A stretch of 64,000 nucleotides of DNA from Eleusine coracana subsp. coracana (GCA_032690845.1 CM064428.1:20806001-20870000), one strand, 5' to 3'; counted from the first letter of the stretch, positions 21,320 through 32,652 are shown. The notes: generated by a model from the letters alone, not told the origin. Made by a program: numbers and translations.

Positions 21320-22560
21320 GAAAAGGCTAACATTTTGAGAGCCAAAGTGTAGAAGTTACTTGACTTGGATGTAGTTCGGCCCACTGACAGAACAACTTGG
21401 CTGACAAACCCTATCTTGGTTAAAAAATCGAATGGCCAGTGGCGCATGTGCATTGATTTCACAATGTTGAATAAGTATTGTCCGAAGGATGATTACCCAT
21501 TGGCTCGCATAGACCAGTTGGTGGACGCCACGGCGGGATGCGCGTTAATGAGCTTTCTAGATGGCTATTCGGGGTTTCATCAGGTGTGATTGGCTACCGA
21601 AGATCAGCCTCCCATGGCCTTTCAGATACCATGGGGGACTTATTGTTACAACCGAATGCCTTTCGGTTTGAAGAACATCGGGGCAACATTTTCTCGAACT
21701 GTTAAGGCCACAATGGGTACGTAGATGGGTCGTAATGCAGCAGCTTACATCGATGACATAGTTGTCAAGAGCGTTGAAGAGGGGGATCATGTGGCAGATC
21801 TAGCAGAAACATTTGCAAACCTTCGGCGAGTTGGCATGCGTTTGAATCCGGCAAAATGCATGTTTGGGGTGTGTTCGGGCAAGTTGCTAGGCTACCTGGT
21901 GTCGAAGGAGGGTATGAATCTGAACCCGATCAAGATCAAAGAAATTAAGGACATGCAGCCTCCGTCCTCTATTCGGGAGTTGCAGAAATTCACAGGTCGT
22001 GTTGTGGCATTGAGCAGGTTCATTTCCAGATTGGCTGAGAATAGTTTGCCTTTCTTTGAGGCACTCAGAGTCCCTCAGGCATTTACATGGGGTGAAGAGC
22101 AGCAATTGGTGTTCGAAGCACTCAAGAAATATCTTATAGAGCTCACTACCCTCAAGCCACCACTACCAAAGGCTCCTTTGCTATTATATATTGCTGCTGC
22201 GCTAAAGGAGGTAAGCGCCGTGTTGGTCTATGAAGCACCGAAGGGGGATGATGCATATCAGCAGTTGCCAGTGTACTATGTATCCGAGACTTTGACGGTG
22301 TCACACTGCAATTACACTGCTGTAGACAAGTTGTTGTATGCTATGGTCATGGCTTCGCGTAAGTTGCGCCAATATTTTGACGATCATGCTATCACTATAC
22401 CTACCAGATATCCATTGCGGGACGTATTGACGAACAGTAAGGCTTCCAGTGCTGTGTTGAAGTTGGTAGCTGAGCTAGGTCAGTACAACATCACCTTCGT
22501 CGCTCACAAGGCCATCAAGTCTAAAGTGCTTGTGGAGTTTGTGGTTGAATGGACTCCTCA
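21240..22560 (+). pseudogene. Gypsy-G reverse transcriptase and RNase H
   Basis: Covers NPILVKKSNGQWRMCIDFT, FLDGYSGFHQV, the catalytic AAAYIDDIVVKS (about 21740-21775), and the RNase H connection FTWGEEQQLVFEALK with VYYVSETL. In-frame stops occur near 21318, 21350, 21588 and 21724. Several can be read as CAG to TAG or CGA to TGA changes. Family and order are clear; activity is not expected. Confidence 0.88.
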
Positions 22561-22589
22561 TGGTGAAGCTAAAGAGCTAGCCCAGGTCG

Positions 22590-22986
22590 TTCCTAAAGAC
22601 CCAGTTTGGATAGTGTACACTAATGGTGCTTGGGGGCCTCCGGGGCTGGATGTGCCATAGTTATCACGTCGCCCGGAGGGCAAACCATGCGTTTCTCTAC
22701 AAAATTGGCTTTTCAAACCACGAACAATGCCGCTGAGTACGAGGGAATATTGTTGGGCCTTCGACAAGCACGAGTCCTCGGGGCTAGACGTCTGGTCATC
22801 TACTGTGATTCGCAATTAGCTTTGGCTCAATTGATGAAAGGTTATCAGGCTAGGGATCCGGAGATGGCTCGATATATCAGTAAGGTGAGGGAGATTGACA
22901 AGTACTTCCTGGGCTTCGAGGTACGCAACATTCGCCACACTGAAAATGAGGAAGCAGATGCATTGGCTAAAGCTGCGGCCGAATAG
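22590..22986 (+). pseudogene. Gypsy-G second (archaeal-type) RNase H
   Basis: WIVYTNGAWGPPG, then after a one-base shift GAGCAIVITSPGG, TTNNAAEYEGILLGLRQA, IYCDSQLALAQL, and HTENEEADALAKAA. These are the four catalytic blocks of a second RNase H domain that Tat-lineage elements carry between reverse transcriptase and integrase. The first catalytic aspartate is altered: the motif is usually DGA and here reads NGA. This domain is strong evidence for the Tat assignment. Confidence 0.85.
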
Positions 22987-23199
22987 CGTCCGGTTGCTAG
23001 CGATGTGCTTCATGAGGTCATGACCGAATCCGCAACCTCCCCGGAGGCAAAAGGGCGAAGGGTTCTGGCCATCATAGCAGATGACTGGTGAGCCCCTATT
23101 CAGGCGTGTATCGAAGGGCGCTATGTTTCTGATGACAAAGAGGAGCGGTAGAGGATCTTGCATTGTTGCTGGGGGTACACCATTGTTGGTGATGTCTTA

Positions 23200-24303
23200 T
23201 ACAAGGGGGGTTTCTGTGCTTCGTTGCTTCGTTGTCTCAGTCGGCCCGAGGGACAGAGGTTGTTACATGAAATTCATGAGGGGTTGTGTTCGTCACACCT
23301 GGCTCCGAGGGCGTTGGTAGCCAAAGCATTTTGGCAAGGGTTCTACTGGCCTACTACAGTGTGGGATGCCGAAGACCTGGTCAGGGTATGAGCTGGTTGT
23401 CAGTGGATGGGGCGTCAATCTCACTTGCCGGCCACAGTACTGCAGCCAATCCCTCCGATTTGGCCGCTAGCTCGATGGGGGATTGACATTGTGGGGCCAT
23501 TGCCCATGGCTCCGAGGGGCTATCGGTTCGTTGTGGTGGCTGTAGATAACTTCTCCAAGTGGGTGGAGGCCGAACCTTTGATCTAAATTATAGTAGGCAA
23601 TGTCAAGAAGTTTTTCTGGAAGAATGTGGTCTGGCGCTTCGGGGTACCGCTGGAGTTAACTGTGGATAATGGCAAGCAGTTCGAGGGCCTTGAGTTCAAA
23701 GAGTACTACCTTAGTTTGGGGGTCAAGAAATGTGAGGTATCTGTCATTAACCCGAGGGCTAATGGGGCTATGGAACGCATGAATGGTAATTTGTTCTCTA
23801 GGATCTCTCGTTCGTTGGTTGGCTTACCGAAGGGCAAATGTGTCAAAGTGCTACTGAACGTTCTCTGGTCCATGAGGACAACTGCTACAAGATGCACCGG
23901 TTTTTCACATTTTTGGTTGTTGTATGGTGCTGAGGCGGTCACGCCGAAGGAGATACATGCCGGGTCATTGCGCACACTTAGGCCTCACATCAATAAGGAT
24001 GATGTGGTAAAGGACACGTTGGAAGAAGTGCGCATGCAAGCAGTTGCTAACCTGCACAAGTATATTGAGTCCTTCGAGAAAATGTACAATCGCAAAGTTC
24101 ATTTGAGGGGGTTTGCACCATGCGATCTGGTCCTTCGGCACAATCCCAATCCGATCAGCGTTGGCAAACTGTGCAGCAAGTGGCTGGGTTCCTTCATTGT
24201 GGATTGCTCGAACATACCAGGGGTGTATCATTTGCTGGAACTGGATGGCTCTCCAATGCAGCACACCTACAACGCCGATGCCTTGAAGAGGTTCTACGTA
24301 TAG
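23200..24303 (+). pseudogene. Gypsy-G integrase
   Basis: The zinc-binding part has LHEIHEG...SH and a GCQ site whose preceding cysteine codon is a stop (near 23390). The catalytic core shows WGIDIVGPLP, VDNGKQFEG and NGAMERMNG, so D, D and E are kept. The C-terminal part ends LKRFYV at 24300. Stops near 23390 and 23585 break it. The last piece (23626-24303) is open for 225 residues. Confidence 0.88.
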
Positions 24304-25348
24304 CAGACCGAGGGTCATCTCGGTAACAACAGTGTCTTTTTTGGTGTAACAAACTTGGCGGCATTGGGCATGTATCCTTCTGATGCAATGCTTTGTCCTG
24401 TTAGTGTGGTTCTGGGCTGTGTCCCGAGGTGTTGTTCCGGGCTGTGTCCCAAGGAGTTGTTCGGGTTGAGTCCTAAGAATTTGTCCGGGCTGTGTCCCGA
24501 GGAGTCGTTTGGGCTGCGTTCCACGCCTTTTTGTCTAAGAGTTGGCCAGATTGTGTTTCGGTAGGTTGCTGCCTTTGGGTTGGTGGCATGGAAGGGTTGG
24601 CAATGTTTAAATGCCAAGGGGTTGTGACCCATATCCTGTTATCTGCCGCTTTGTGTATCGTGTCATCTAAGGCAGCCGCTCGGGGGCTGGCCCTACACCC
24701 GGTGGGTGCAAAAGAAGTATTGCACGGTCAGCACAAAAGAAACTTTTGTCTGTGATAGTTTGCATTGTTATTTTTTAGCATTATTTGTCCTTATCACGGC
24801 AACTATGGCCTTATTCGAGGCAACTATGGCCTAAGGGTCCCAAAGGGATGCGTCGTTTATATTTATTGTAAGGGCAACTACGGCCCTCATCCGGATAACT
24901 ACGGTCCAATGCTCCGGAAGGACATGCCCGGAAAGCCGGGTGCGACACTTACCCGATGCCGAACAACTATGGTTCAAAGCTTGCCAAGGCCTGACGAGGC
25001 ACTTGGCATGTAGAACAACATGTTGTAGACAATTTTGCATTCCAATACACTTTGGCATAATTTGAGTTACGCCCAAGTTTGAGGCTTGTGTATATAACAA
25101 GAGCTCGAGGGTAAAAGAATACATGGTTTGCCCGAAGGCATAAACTATACAAGAGCCCGAGGGCAAAGAATACATGTGAAGCTCTAAGGCACATGGCGTT
25201 CTAGAGCTCGAAGGCATAGAATACATAATAGCCCGAAGACACAGAATACATAATAGCCCGAAGGCTTAGGATACAAAGGAGCCGGACGCATTAGTTGTTA
25301 CGTAGCAGATTATGGCAAGCGTGTCAGCTCGTTTAGCATGTCTGTCAG
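24304..25348. repeat. Gypsy-G spacer with three kinds of short tandem repeats
   Basis: 24414-24525: five copies of a 24-base unit (GGGCTGTGTCCCGAGG...), exact spacing 25, 24, 24, 24. 24797-24975: about five dispersed copies of GGCAACTATGGCC. 25080-25285: repeats of GCCCGAAGGC...GAATACAT, the last ones with a 25-base period (25206, 25231, 25256). No sense-strand gene seen. Confidence 0.85.
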
Positions 25349-28300
25349 CTAGTGACGCTGTGCGGCCAAGTCTTGAATGACAGTACTTGAAGTTTGTATT
25401 CGACGGCTAGTCCACGCTATACTGTGCCAACGCCGCTCCAACTCGGCGATAATATGCAAACGACCGAAGGGCGTCTGCGCTGCCCGCCGAAGAGCCTCAA
25501 TGTCCATACTAGACGAGCTGCTAGATGACGCATCATCCCGAGAGGAGCCTGAGCTGTTGCTCGAGATATCAATTGGCTCGGCCTTCGGTGGCATCGATAG
25601 CATCACGGGGTCATTGGTAATGGCGCCCCCACCCTCCGGGCGTCACGAGCTACACATCGTTGAAGTAGTTCCTTCGGGGACACGCGCTAGCACACCGCTT
25701 TAATTTGGCGATTATGCTGATAGGAAATCCGCAAACCCCCCTTCGGGATGCTCACGTTTCCAGCGCCTCCATTGCACCCCTCGGATCAAGAAATCACCAG
25801 GGGCTTCTGAGTCCCCAGACACCTTGATAGATACGGGGGTTACATCTAGTATCATGGTGTTTGGTGGATATGGCTACGCGTCTTCGGGAGCCGCGCCCTA
25901 GAGGAAAAGAAAGTCGTAAATCATATGTAAAAAGGATATAGAGAAACACAACTAAGAGGATTTTATTCAGAATAAACACGTAGGTTACAAAAGCAAGGCT
26001 ATCAGAGCGCTAGACGCTTACGACGGTGGTACAACTTCCTATTCTTAAGCACTAGCTAGTCGTAGAGGGTGCGGATTTCTTAGAAAAGACGAGCTCACAC
26101 CTGAGTCTCCGGAGGGGCCGACGAGGGCATCTCGGGGCCTTGTGGGTTGGCAGCACCGGAGGCCGGGGCAGCAGAGCCAGAGGCATGGGCAACGGGCTCT
26201 TGGGTTTTATTGACCTCGGGGGTGGCGGCATGACCTGAGTTAACAAGGGGCTCCGGCGACGGCTACGTCAGTTCTAGGTGCCGTTGCGGCAGGCTCACTC
26301 CGGCCATCGGAGATGGGGGTGTTACCAGTACCGGACGTAGACGCGGCTAGTCAAGTAGCCACATCCTCTACGAGGGCTTTGGCAAGCTCATTGCCGAAGG
26401 GTAGCCATTTCTCCTCTCCCACAACATTGGCAACAGGACTCAACCTTTCCTGCATCTGGTTGTATTCTGCCGTGTTCCCCCTAGCACCTGGATAGAAGTT
26501 GTTGCGTGGATTCACGGATTTTAGAGCGCCTAGGGGTGGCCAGTGATTCCAGTGTGGCATAAGCCATCGTCCAGCCTGTCCGGGCGCAGATAGTGCCATA
26601 GGCACGAAGCCCATCTTTGGCTCGTTCGAGATCTTTGGCTAGCCAGTTAAGGCTCTTCATTCCCTCGCCCTCAGCATGCCCGGGCTCCCGGGACGCTAAC
26701 CCCATTCCGGCGAAGAAGTGCCGTTGCTGTCCTATCAGACCAAAGAGGCCCCGGGTCATTGCTTCGGACTCATCAATATAGACACTAGCTTGCTCCAGAG
26801 CCTTCGACAATTTCTGGTTGTCGTTGTGAAGCGCCAAGTTGTCGGCCCCTATCATTCGGTTGTCCTCGTGCAACGTTCGCAACTCTTCACTGGATTTTTT
26901 TGCCTCTTTGGTCAGTTGCTGGATTTTCTTCTCTGCCTCCGCAAGCGCCTCGGTGGCCTTCTGCAGTTCTGTTGCGGATGACTGGGCCTGGGCCTAGCTT
27001 TCGGCTAGCTGCTTCAAAGCTCTAATATGGCATCCTCCGACGACAACTTGGCCTCGAGATGGCAGGATAGCAATGCGGTCTGTACAAACGTATATAAGGT
27101 TAGCAAGTTTGCCGCCGCATCTTAGATGGAAAAAACGACTTCAAGGATATATTGTACCTGGGTCGTAAGGCGTGCCAAGTAACTGATGGCCGTGGACGCG
27201 TCTACACCCTCTAGAGCCTTCTCGCTACTGCAGAGATCGAGCATCTGAGAGGCGTACCCGAGGGAAGTTGAGGCTTCAGGGCAACATACGAAATCCGCCA
27301 TGCACAGGTTAGCCCCAACATCCTCCAGCTGCATGCCCGAAGGCAGCACACCCATGAAACCCTTGCCGCCGCCGAATCTCCGTGCTCGTGCCAAGGGCAG
27401 CTGCTCGGATTCTTCTTCTTCGCTGCTGCTACTGCTGTCATCATCTTCGATCTCATAGGGCCCTTCCCCTTCAAAGGCCCTGCTGCTCTCGGTGGATCTG
27501 TCACCGTCGGTGCTTGATTCAGAGTCCTGGCCTTTGGATTCTGAGTCAGCACGCGCACCTGCGGCCGGGTCCTCGGTCGTCTGCGGGCCAGGGGCATCTT
27601 CAGCACCGTCCCCATGCTGTGCTGTTAAGACCAAGATAGTGGATGGTTAGAATACCAAAATGAGTGTAAGATCATAAACAAGTCATGAAGGGGATCAAAG
27701 CACCTGTGTAAATCAATGGGTTGTCCGCGCTGAAGTCCATTGAAGGCATCTGGATGCCGGGGGAGCGGGGCAACGGTGACAATCCCTCGTTCTCCCTGCC
27801 GGGTCCCTCCGGGATGACGCCCAGCAGCACATCAAGAAAGGGTGCGCTTGCCGAACTAGGAGGAGTCGTTGTCGGAGGCGTCCAAACCGGCGTAGTAGAG
27901 GTAGCCCCTCGGTCAGCTACCATCTCACTAGGGGCTACTAGCCTCCGAGGTGTCTCGTTGTATTGCTTCCGAAGGCGATGGCGCTTAGGTTGCACCGGCG
28001 CAGGCGAGTGCGTGGGTGAGGTCATTCTAGAGTGTTTCTTCTTCTTTTTTTGGACTAAAATGCCTTCATCCGATCGCACGCCACTCCTCATGCTCAAGGA
28101 CTGCTTCGTCCCTTGTTTCAACTGCCGCCGTGGCGGCGCGGCAACTTCTTCGTCCCCTTCCGAAGGTTGGGACCCCTCCTCCGGCTCAACGGGGCAACTT
28201 TCAGCTGCTTTTGGGGTGCCGCAGATGTCACAATTTCCTCATCCGCCTCCGCGTCTTCATCTTCTTCGCCCGCGGGCTGCTGCCCCTCAGAGTGGTGTGG

Positions 28301-29265
28301 CTCGCGCGGAGGTAGCACAGCGTCCACATTGTATAGCTGCACGATGCGGTTGGTTCGGCTCCAGCGACCCATGTCCCCTAGTAGTTGCCATTCTTTTTGG
28401 ATTAGAGGGCCAAGGTAGTGATTCGCTTGCCGCTCTGTTTCGACGAAGTTGATCTTCGGTAGTAGCTCTCGGGCGAACCGCAGGTCACCGCTCACGCGAT
28501 CCTCGGTGATGAAAGGAATGTGCCAGTCGGCTCGAAGGGGATTGATGCCTGCGGCGTAGAACTCTTCGACTAGGTCCCGCATGCTTAGTCATCCGGCGAT
28601 ATCAGATAACAGCTGAACACGGGTGGCAAGTGTGCTGCTGGTCGAAATCACGGGCTTCGGTATATACAGGATCTCCGCGTTCCGGCGTTGCTTTCGGTGC
28701 CTACATTGTAGTAGAACCAACCGGCGGAGATCTGCTTCCCCCAGTGTTGCCTCGATCCCTTCGCAGGCATGTCTTGTTCATGGCGTGGGCGAAGAGTGAT
28801 GGATAGATAATTGGACACCATGTTGGGGTCCCTGGGGCAAGGGTGTTCTCGTTGGGAGGCCAAATGAGTAGCCGCGAATGCCCCAACATGCGGCTCGGCA
28901 CCCTCCATCCTGAAGGCCCACTCGAAACAAGCTAGCCAAGTGATGATGTTCGGCAAAACCTATTGTATCTCGAGACTGAAGAGGGTCAAGACATCTTTGA
29001 TGAATCTGGAGCACGGAAACCGGAGCCCTGCATCGAAGAACCGTTCGAAGACCGCAATCACGCCAGGTCAGAGTTGGGGCATGGTTTCGCCTTCCTTCGG
29101 CGTTGTAGCTCGTGACCTCTCGAACCATCGCTTCGGTTCTACAGCCCATGCGTTTAGCTTCTCTTCGGTCACTAATCTTGGCTCCAAGTATGAGCTTCTG
29201 GCTTTCTTGTCATTGATGCGCTCCAGCTCGGAACCAGGCGCGAGCTTGGCCTTCCGAGGACCCAT
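25349..29265 (-). pseudogene. Gypsy-G antisense gene, spliced, Transposase_28-like protein
   Basis: On the strand opposite to pol, an ATG at 29265 opens a frame that continues with two stops (TGA near 29055, TAG near 28974) to 28648. It has FERFFDAGLRFPCSRFIKDV, then LPNIITWLACFEWAFRMEG and PHVGAFAATHL, resembling the 'putative gypsy type transposon' domain (PF04195). Further pieces: 28582-28118 (ADWHIPFITEDR, GRWSRTNRIVQLYNVD), 28121-27704, 27621-27161 (acidic Ser-rich), and a coiled coil about 27000-26481. Two introns look real: 27703-27622 (ACACAG|GTGCTT ... TTAACAG|CA) and 27160-27078 (ACCCAG|GTACAA ... TGTACAG|AC). A frame at 25606-25349 may be the C-terminal end. The function is unknown. 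Confidence 0.7.
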
Positions 29266-29440
29266 TTGTTGCCGAAGGCTGTGATCGGACAGTATAGGTG
29301 GGCGATACCGAGGGGTCTTCCGTACGAGAGGCTTCGGGGTGAGCGGTGCGTGAGAAGGAACCAGCAGTGCGTTGCTAAGGTTCCGCTAGCGGTGAAAAAG
29401 TGAAAATCAAAAGTGAAAGGGATGGGGGGTGAATGCTACA

Positions 29441-29450
29441 CTTATATAGC
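29441..29450 (-). promoter_or_regulatory. TATA box of the antisense gene
   Basis: The minus strand reads GCTATATAAG, about 176 bases upstream of the antisense ATG at 29265. It lies outside the LTR, in the internal part of Gypsy-G. Confidence 0.6.
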
Positions 29451-29465
29451 TAGCGGAACACTGTT

Positions 29466-29911
29466 TACGCGGTGATATCCCGCATCCGTTTGCGCGTCTG
29501 CTAGCCCGATGACCAACACATGGTACGAAGGGCCGCATTTATGGTCCTCGCGTTCGTTCGTAGAGCGCGCCGAGTGACGGCGCATGGCGCGCGGGACACA
29601 TTTATGACAGTTCGGCATGTGGGGTGCATTTATGGCAACGCGGTTCTTCGTGTTTTGATAGATATTGCACAGCGCGGTTAAAGAGGACGTAAGATCCGAA
29701 GGCTGTTTGGGGCGGTGGTAAAGATCGGTGTTACCACTGTCAGCATACCTTATTCTCGATGATTAATTGACCTCGCCGGATAAGGTGATATTTGCCAGGT
29801 AACCCAAATAAGGATGGCCTCCGGGCACACCCGAAAAGGGGGGGGGGGGAGACTAGGGGTGGTCATTTCGTATGATCACAGTTTCGGTCCTACCGAAGGC
29901 GGATCTTCACC
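29466..29911. other. Gypsy-G 3' internal region, no gene
   Basis: No coding sequence supported. It holds the region upstream of the antisense promoter and a run of 12 G at 29838-29849 near the 3' LTR. Confidence 0.5.
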
Positions 29912-29924
29912 CATGAGGGGCTAC
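29912..29924 (+). other. Gypsy-G polypurine tract
   Basis: CATGAGGGGCTAC directly precedes the 3' LTR start (TGTTAG at 29925). The purine core GAGGGG fits the plus-strand primer. Confidence 0.65.
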
Positions 29925-30480
29925 TGTTAGGGGAAAGCCCACCCCTTAGTCTCCCCAAGACCAGAAAGCAGCCCATCAACAAACAACAAGGCCCGGGCAG
30001 ACCAAGGGCCCATAGGGCCTTTGGCCCAATAGGCGTTTGAAGGCTGGTACGGCCGAAGGACGTACGGCGCTGCGGGCCCCAGACGCAGGTATCGGAGACT
30101 GACCGCCGGGGGCATGTACCGGATGAAGATTGAAGCACCAGAATACCCTTAGGGCAATCAGTGAGTTGTGTAATGTAAAGTCCGGGGTAAATATGTAAAT
30201 ACGCCCGAGGGGGCAGGTGAGCATACGGCTATAAATGCTCACCTGCAGCTCTGGACAAAGGGTGGTCACATCCGGAGTCCAATACTTCTATTACGAGTTG
30301 AGCCATATAATACAAAATCATATCCGGAGGGTGTTACAGCGGGCCCTTCGGCACTTGGTCACGAGATTGTTTTCCTCGTTCTCCCTTAGGCTTGACCGAG
30401 GGGCCTTCGGCCCAGTTGATTGGCGAGGTGAGCCCTCGGCATGCCCCACTCGTGTTTGTTCTGGACTTGTAACCACAACA
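29925..30480 (+). repeat. Gypsy-G 3' LTR
   Basis: Same 556-base length and TGTTAGGGG...CCACAACA ends as the 5' LTR. Keeps the 11-base inverted repeat around TATA (30214-30245). Followed by the TSD GATTT. Confidence 0.95.
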
Positions 30481-30485
30481 GATTT
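30481..30485. repeat. Gypsy-G target-site duplication, right copy
   Basis: Second GATTT, after which the LINE reverse transcriptase frame resumes. Confidence 0.93.
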
Positions 30486-32515
30486 GATTCAGGGTATCAA
30501 AATATGTGATGGGGCACCTAGCATTACACACTAACTTTTTGCTGATGATTCTCTATTGCTATTGAAAGCAAATGAAGAAAATGCACAACAGCTGCAGCAT
30601 ATATTACAGATTTATGAAAGATGTTTGGGGCAGAAGATAAACAAAGAGAAGAGTGCTATCATGTTCATCAAAAATACGCCAGAGGCAATCCGAGAAGCTG
30701 TTAAGCAGAGGCTACAACTCACTAGTGAAACAAAAAGTGAAAGATACCTTGGGGTGCCGATTCATGTCAGTCACTCAAAGATAGAGGCTTTTGAATATAT
30801 CAGACAAAATTTGGGCCAGAATACAAGGGTGGAAAGAAAAATTATTATCTGTGGCAGGCAAGGAAATATTGATCAAAGCTGTATGTAGCACAGGCCATAC
30901 CTACTTATGCGATGTCTTGCTTTGATCTCACGAAAAGCTTTTGCGATCAAGTGAGGTCAATGATATGTCGCTACTGGTGGAGTAATCAAGATAAGGAAAA
31001 AATGCACTGGTTATCTTGGGATATTCTACAGCAACCAAAAAGGGAAGGGGGCCTTGGGTTCAGAGATTTGCATGGCTTCAATATTGCTATGCTGGCAAAG
31101 CAGGGGTGGAGACTCATCCAAAAACCAGACTCATTATGTGCTCAGGTGTTGCAGGAAAAGTACTATCCGAATGGAAACATTTTACAAGCCACTCCCGCTA
31201 ATGGTATGTCCTATACATGGCGGAGTATCCTAAGAGGTGTGGAGCTGCTAAAGAAAAGAATAATCTGGCGTATAGGAGATGGTCGGTCTGTGCATATATG
31301 GAATGATCCATGGATACCTAGAGGTGCAACTCGTAGACCGTGCACTTACAGAGGACAACATCTTATACAATGGGTGAATGATCTAATTGACCCTGTATCG
31401 GGCCAGTGGGATGAGCAATTGGTGCACCAAACATTTCATCCGGATGATGTACTCTTTATTCTTTCTATTCCTTTAGTTCCTGATATGGAAGATTTCATTG
31501 CCTGGCATTTTGATACTAAAGGCATCTTCACTGTCAAATCGGCATATAAGGTGAGTACTGATAATGAGCAGCAAGGCTTCGGATCTAGTGATGGTAATAC
31601 TGTTCACCATCCGGCAATAGGAACTGCATTTCCTTGGCACAAGATTTGGGATCTGGAATGCCCAAATAAAGTGAAGATTTTTGCGTGGAGGCTTGCTCAC
31701 AATAGCCTTCCAATGAAAAGAACAATAGAATCCAGAGGAATTGAACTGGACACCTGATGCCCGATGTGCTACAGGCTTGATGAGGATGCAGGCCACCTCT
31801 TGTTCAAGTGCAAATTCGCAAAACATGTATGGCGACAGCTGCAGATGGAGCAGATAAGAATGGAATTGGCTAACGCTATTTCAACAAAGGATGTTTTCCT
31901 GGCTATTTGGAGGAGAAAAGCTGAGGAACAAATGAGATTGATAACAACTATGTGGGTCTTATGGTCAGAAAGAAATGCTGTTAATGCGGATGTCTTCAGC
32001 CGACCATGCTTGCTTTCTGATACAACGTCACACTGCGGAGTTTCACGAATTCTTTAGCAGGAAGACTGACAAACAGACAAAGCAGCAGCAACTCTGGGAA
32101 AAACCTGCTCATGACTATGTGAAAATTAACTCGGATGGTGCGTACACTAGTGCAAATCAATCAGGTGGCTGGGGATTCATTCTTCGTGATGCGGATGGTG
32201 ACCATGAAGCATCTGGAGCTGGCCAGATAATTGCGGTCAGGTCAGCCCTCCTAGCAGAAGCCTTGGCTTGCCTTCATGCAGTGGAATATGCAGCACAGAT
32301 TGGTATACACAATTTGGAGCTTGAACTGGACAGCCTTGTTCTAAAGGAGGCTCTTCCTCTTCTAGGTGATCGTTTTGACGCTGCTGAAGGGGGGGGGGGG
32401 GGGGGTCTCTTTAGAGAGAAAATTCGTGTTGAATATGAACTTCGCTGCTGCCAAGATCATGTACTCGCCGCGAGAATGTAACGAAGTAGCTCATAAGTTA
32501 GCTAGCAAGGGGTGA
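30486..32515 (+). pseudogene. LINE ORF2, C-terminal reverse transcriptase, zf-RVT and RNase H
   Basis: Begins at the last reverse transcriptase blocks: a TAA stop just before LFADDSLLLL, then KSERYLGVPIHVS. From 30912 to 31757 comes the long ORF2 linker (WRSILRGVELLKKRIIWRIGDGRSVHIWNDPWIP). The zf-RVT domain follows (FPWHKIWDLECPNKVKIFAWRL, then CPMC, HLLFKCKFAKHVW) with one stop at 31756. RNase H reads KINSDGAYTSANQSGGWGFILRD and LAEALACLHAVEYA. A 17-base G run (32389-32405) shifts the frame before the natural C-terminal end RECNEVAHKLASKG, whose stop is at 32513-32515. Confidence 0.9.
32389..32405. repeat. Run of 17 G in LINE RNase H
   Basis: The homopolymer interrupts the RNase H coding sequence. 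The conserved C-terminal end of the domain lies in a different frame downstream, so the run has gained or lost bases relative to the parent element. Confidence 0.9.
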
Positions 32516-32652
32516 CCGTATGGCTCTTGGTAGTTCAGTTGTATGGCCGGATAATGCATCGGATGATGTAATTGTTCTGGTAGCCGGTGATCTGATTCCG
32601 GCTTAAAGTTCAATGGAAACTATTTCCGTATCAAAAAAAAAAAAGTACGCAT
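32516..32652 (+). other. LINE 3' end, poly(A) tail and right target-site copy
   Basis: A short 3' UTR ends in a run of A at 32633-32644, followed by GTACGCAT, the right copy of the LINE duplication (32641-32652 with four shared A). Confidence 0.9.

Larger units (their letters stand above)
18210..30480 (+). mobile_element. Gypsy-G, Tat-type LTR retrotransposon, 12,271 bp
   Basis: Complete structure: 556-base LTRs at 18210-18765 and 29925-30480, TSD GATTT, primer site at 18768, gag, protease, reverse transcriptase with RNase H, a second RNase H, integrase, then a 5.6 kb region with tandem repeats and a spliced antisense gene, and a polypurine tract before the 3' LTR. The second RNase H and the antisense gene downstream of pol are features of the Tat lineage. 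The LTRs differ by roughly 5 percent by eye, mostly transitions, so the insertion is not recent. Coding frames carry many stops. Confidence 0.93.
11584..32640 (+). mobile_element. L1-type LINE split by a hAT and a Gypsy insertion
   Basis: A full-length plant L1 element: 5' leader (11584-11783), ORF1 with CCHC knuckle, ORF2 with endonuclease, reverse transcriptase, zf-RVT and RNase H domains, and a poly(A) tail at 32633-32644. It is flanked by a 12-base duplication. Removing the hAT (13868-16957), Gypsy-G (18210-30480) and one copy of each of their TSDs leaves about 5.68 kb, a normal L1 size. Both ORFs contain stops and frameshifts besides the insertions. Confidence 0.93.

Noticed and set aside
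18803..24303. Endogenous plant virus (pararetrovirus)
   Set aside because: LTRs, an integrase and a target duplication identify a Gypsy retrotransposon; no movement-protein or coat-like frame is seen.
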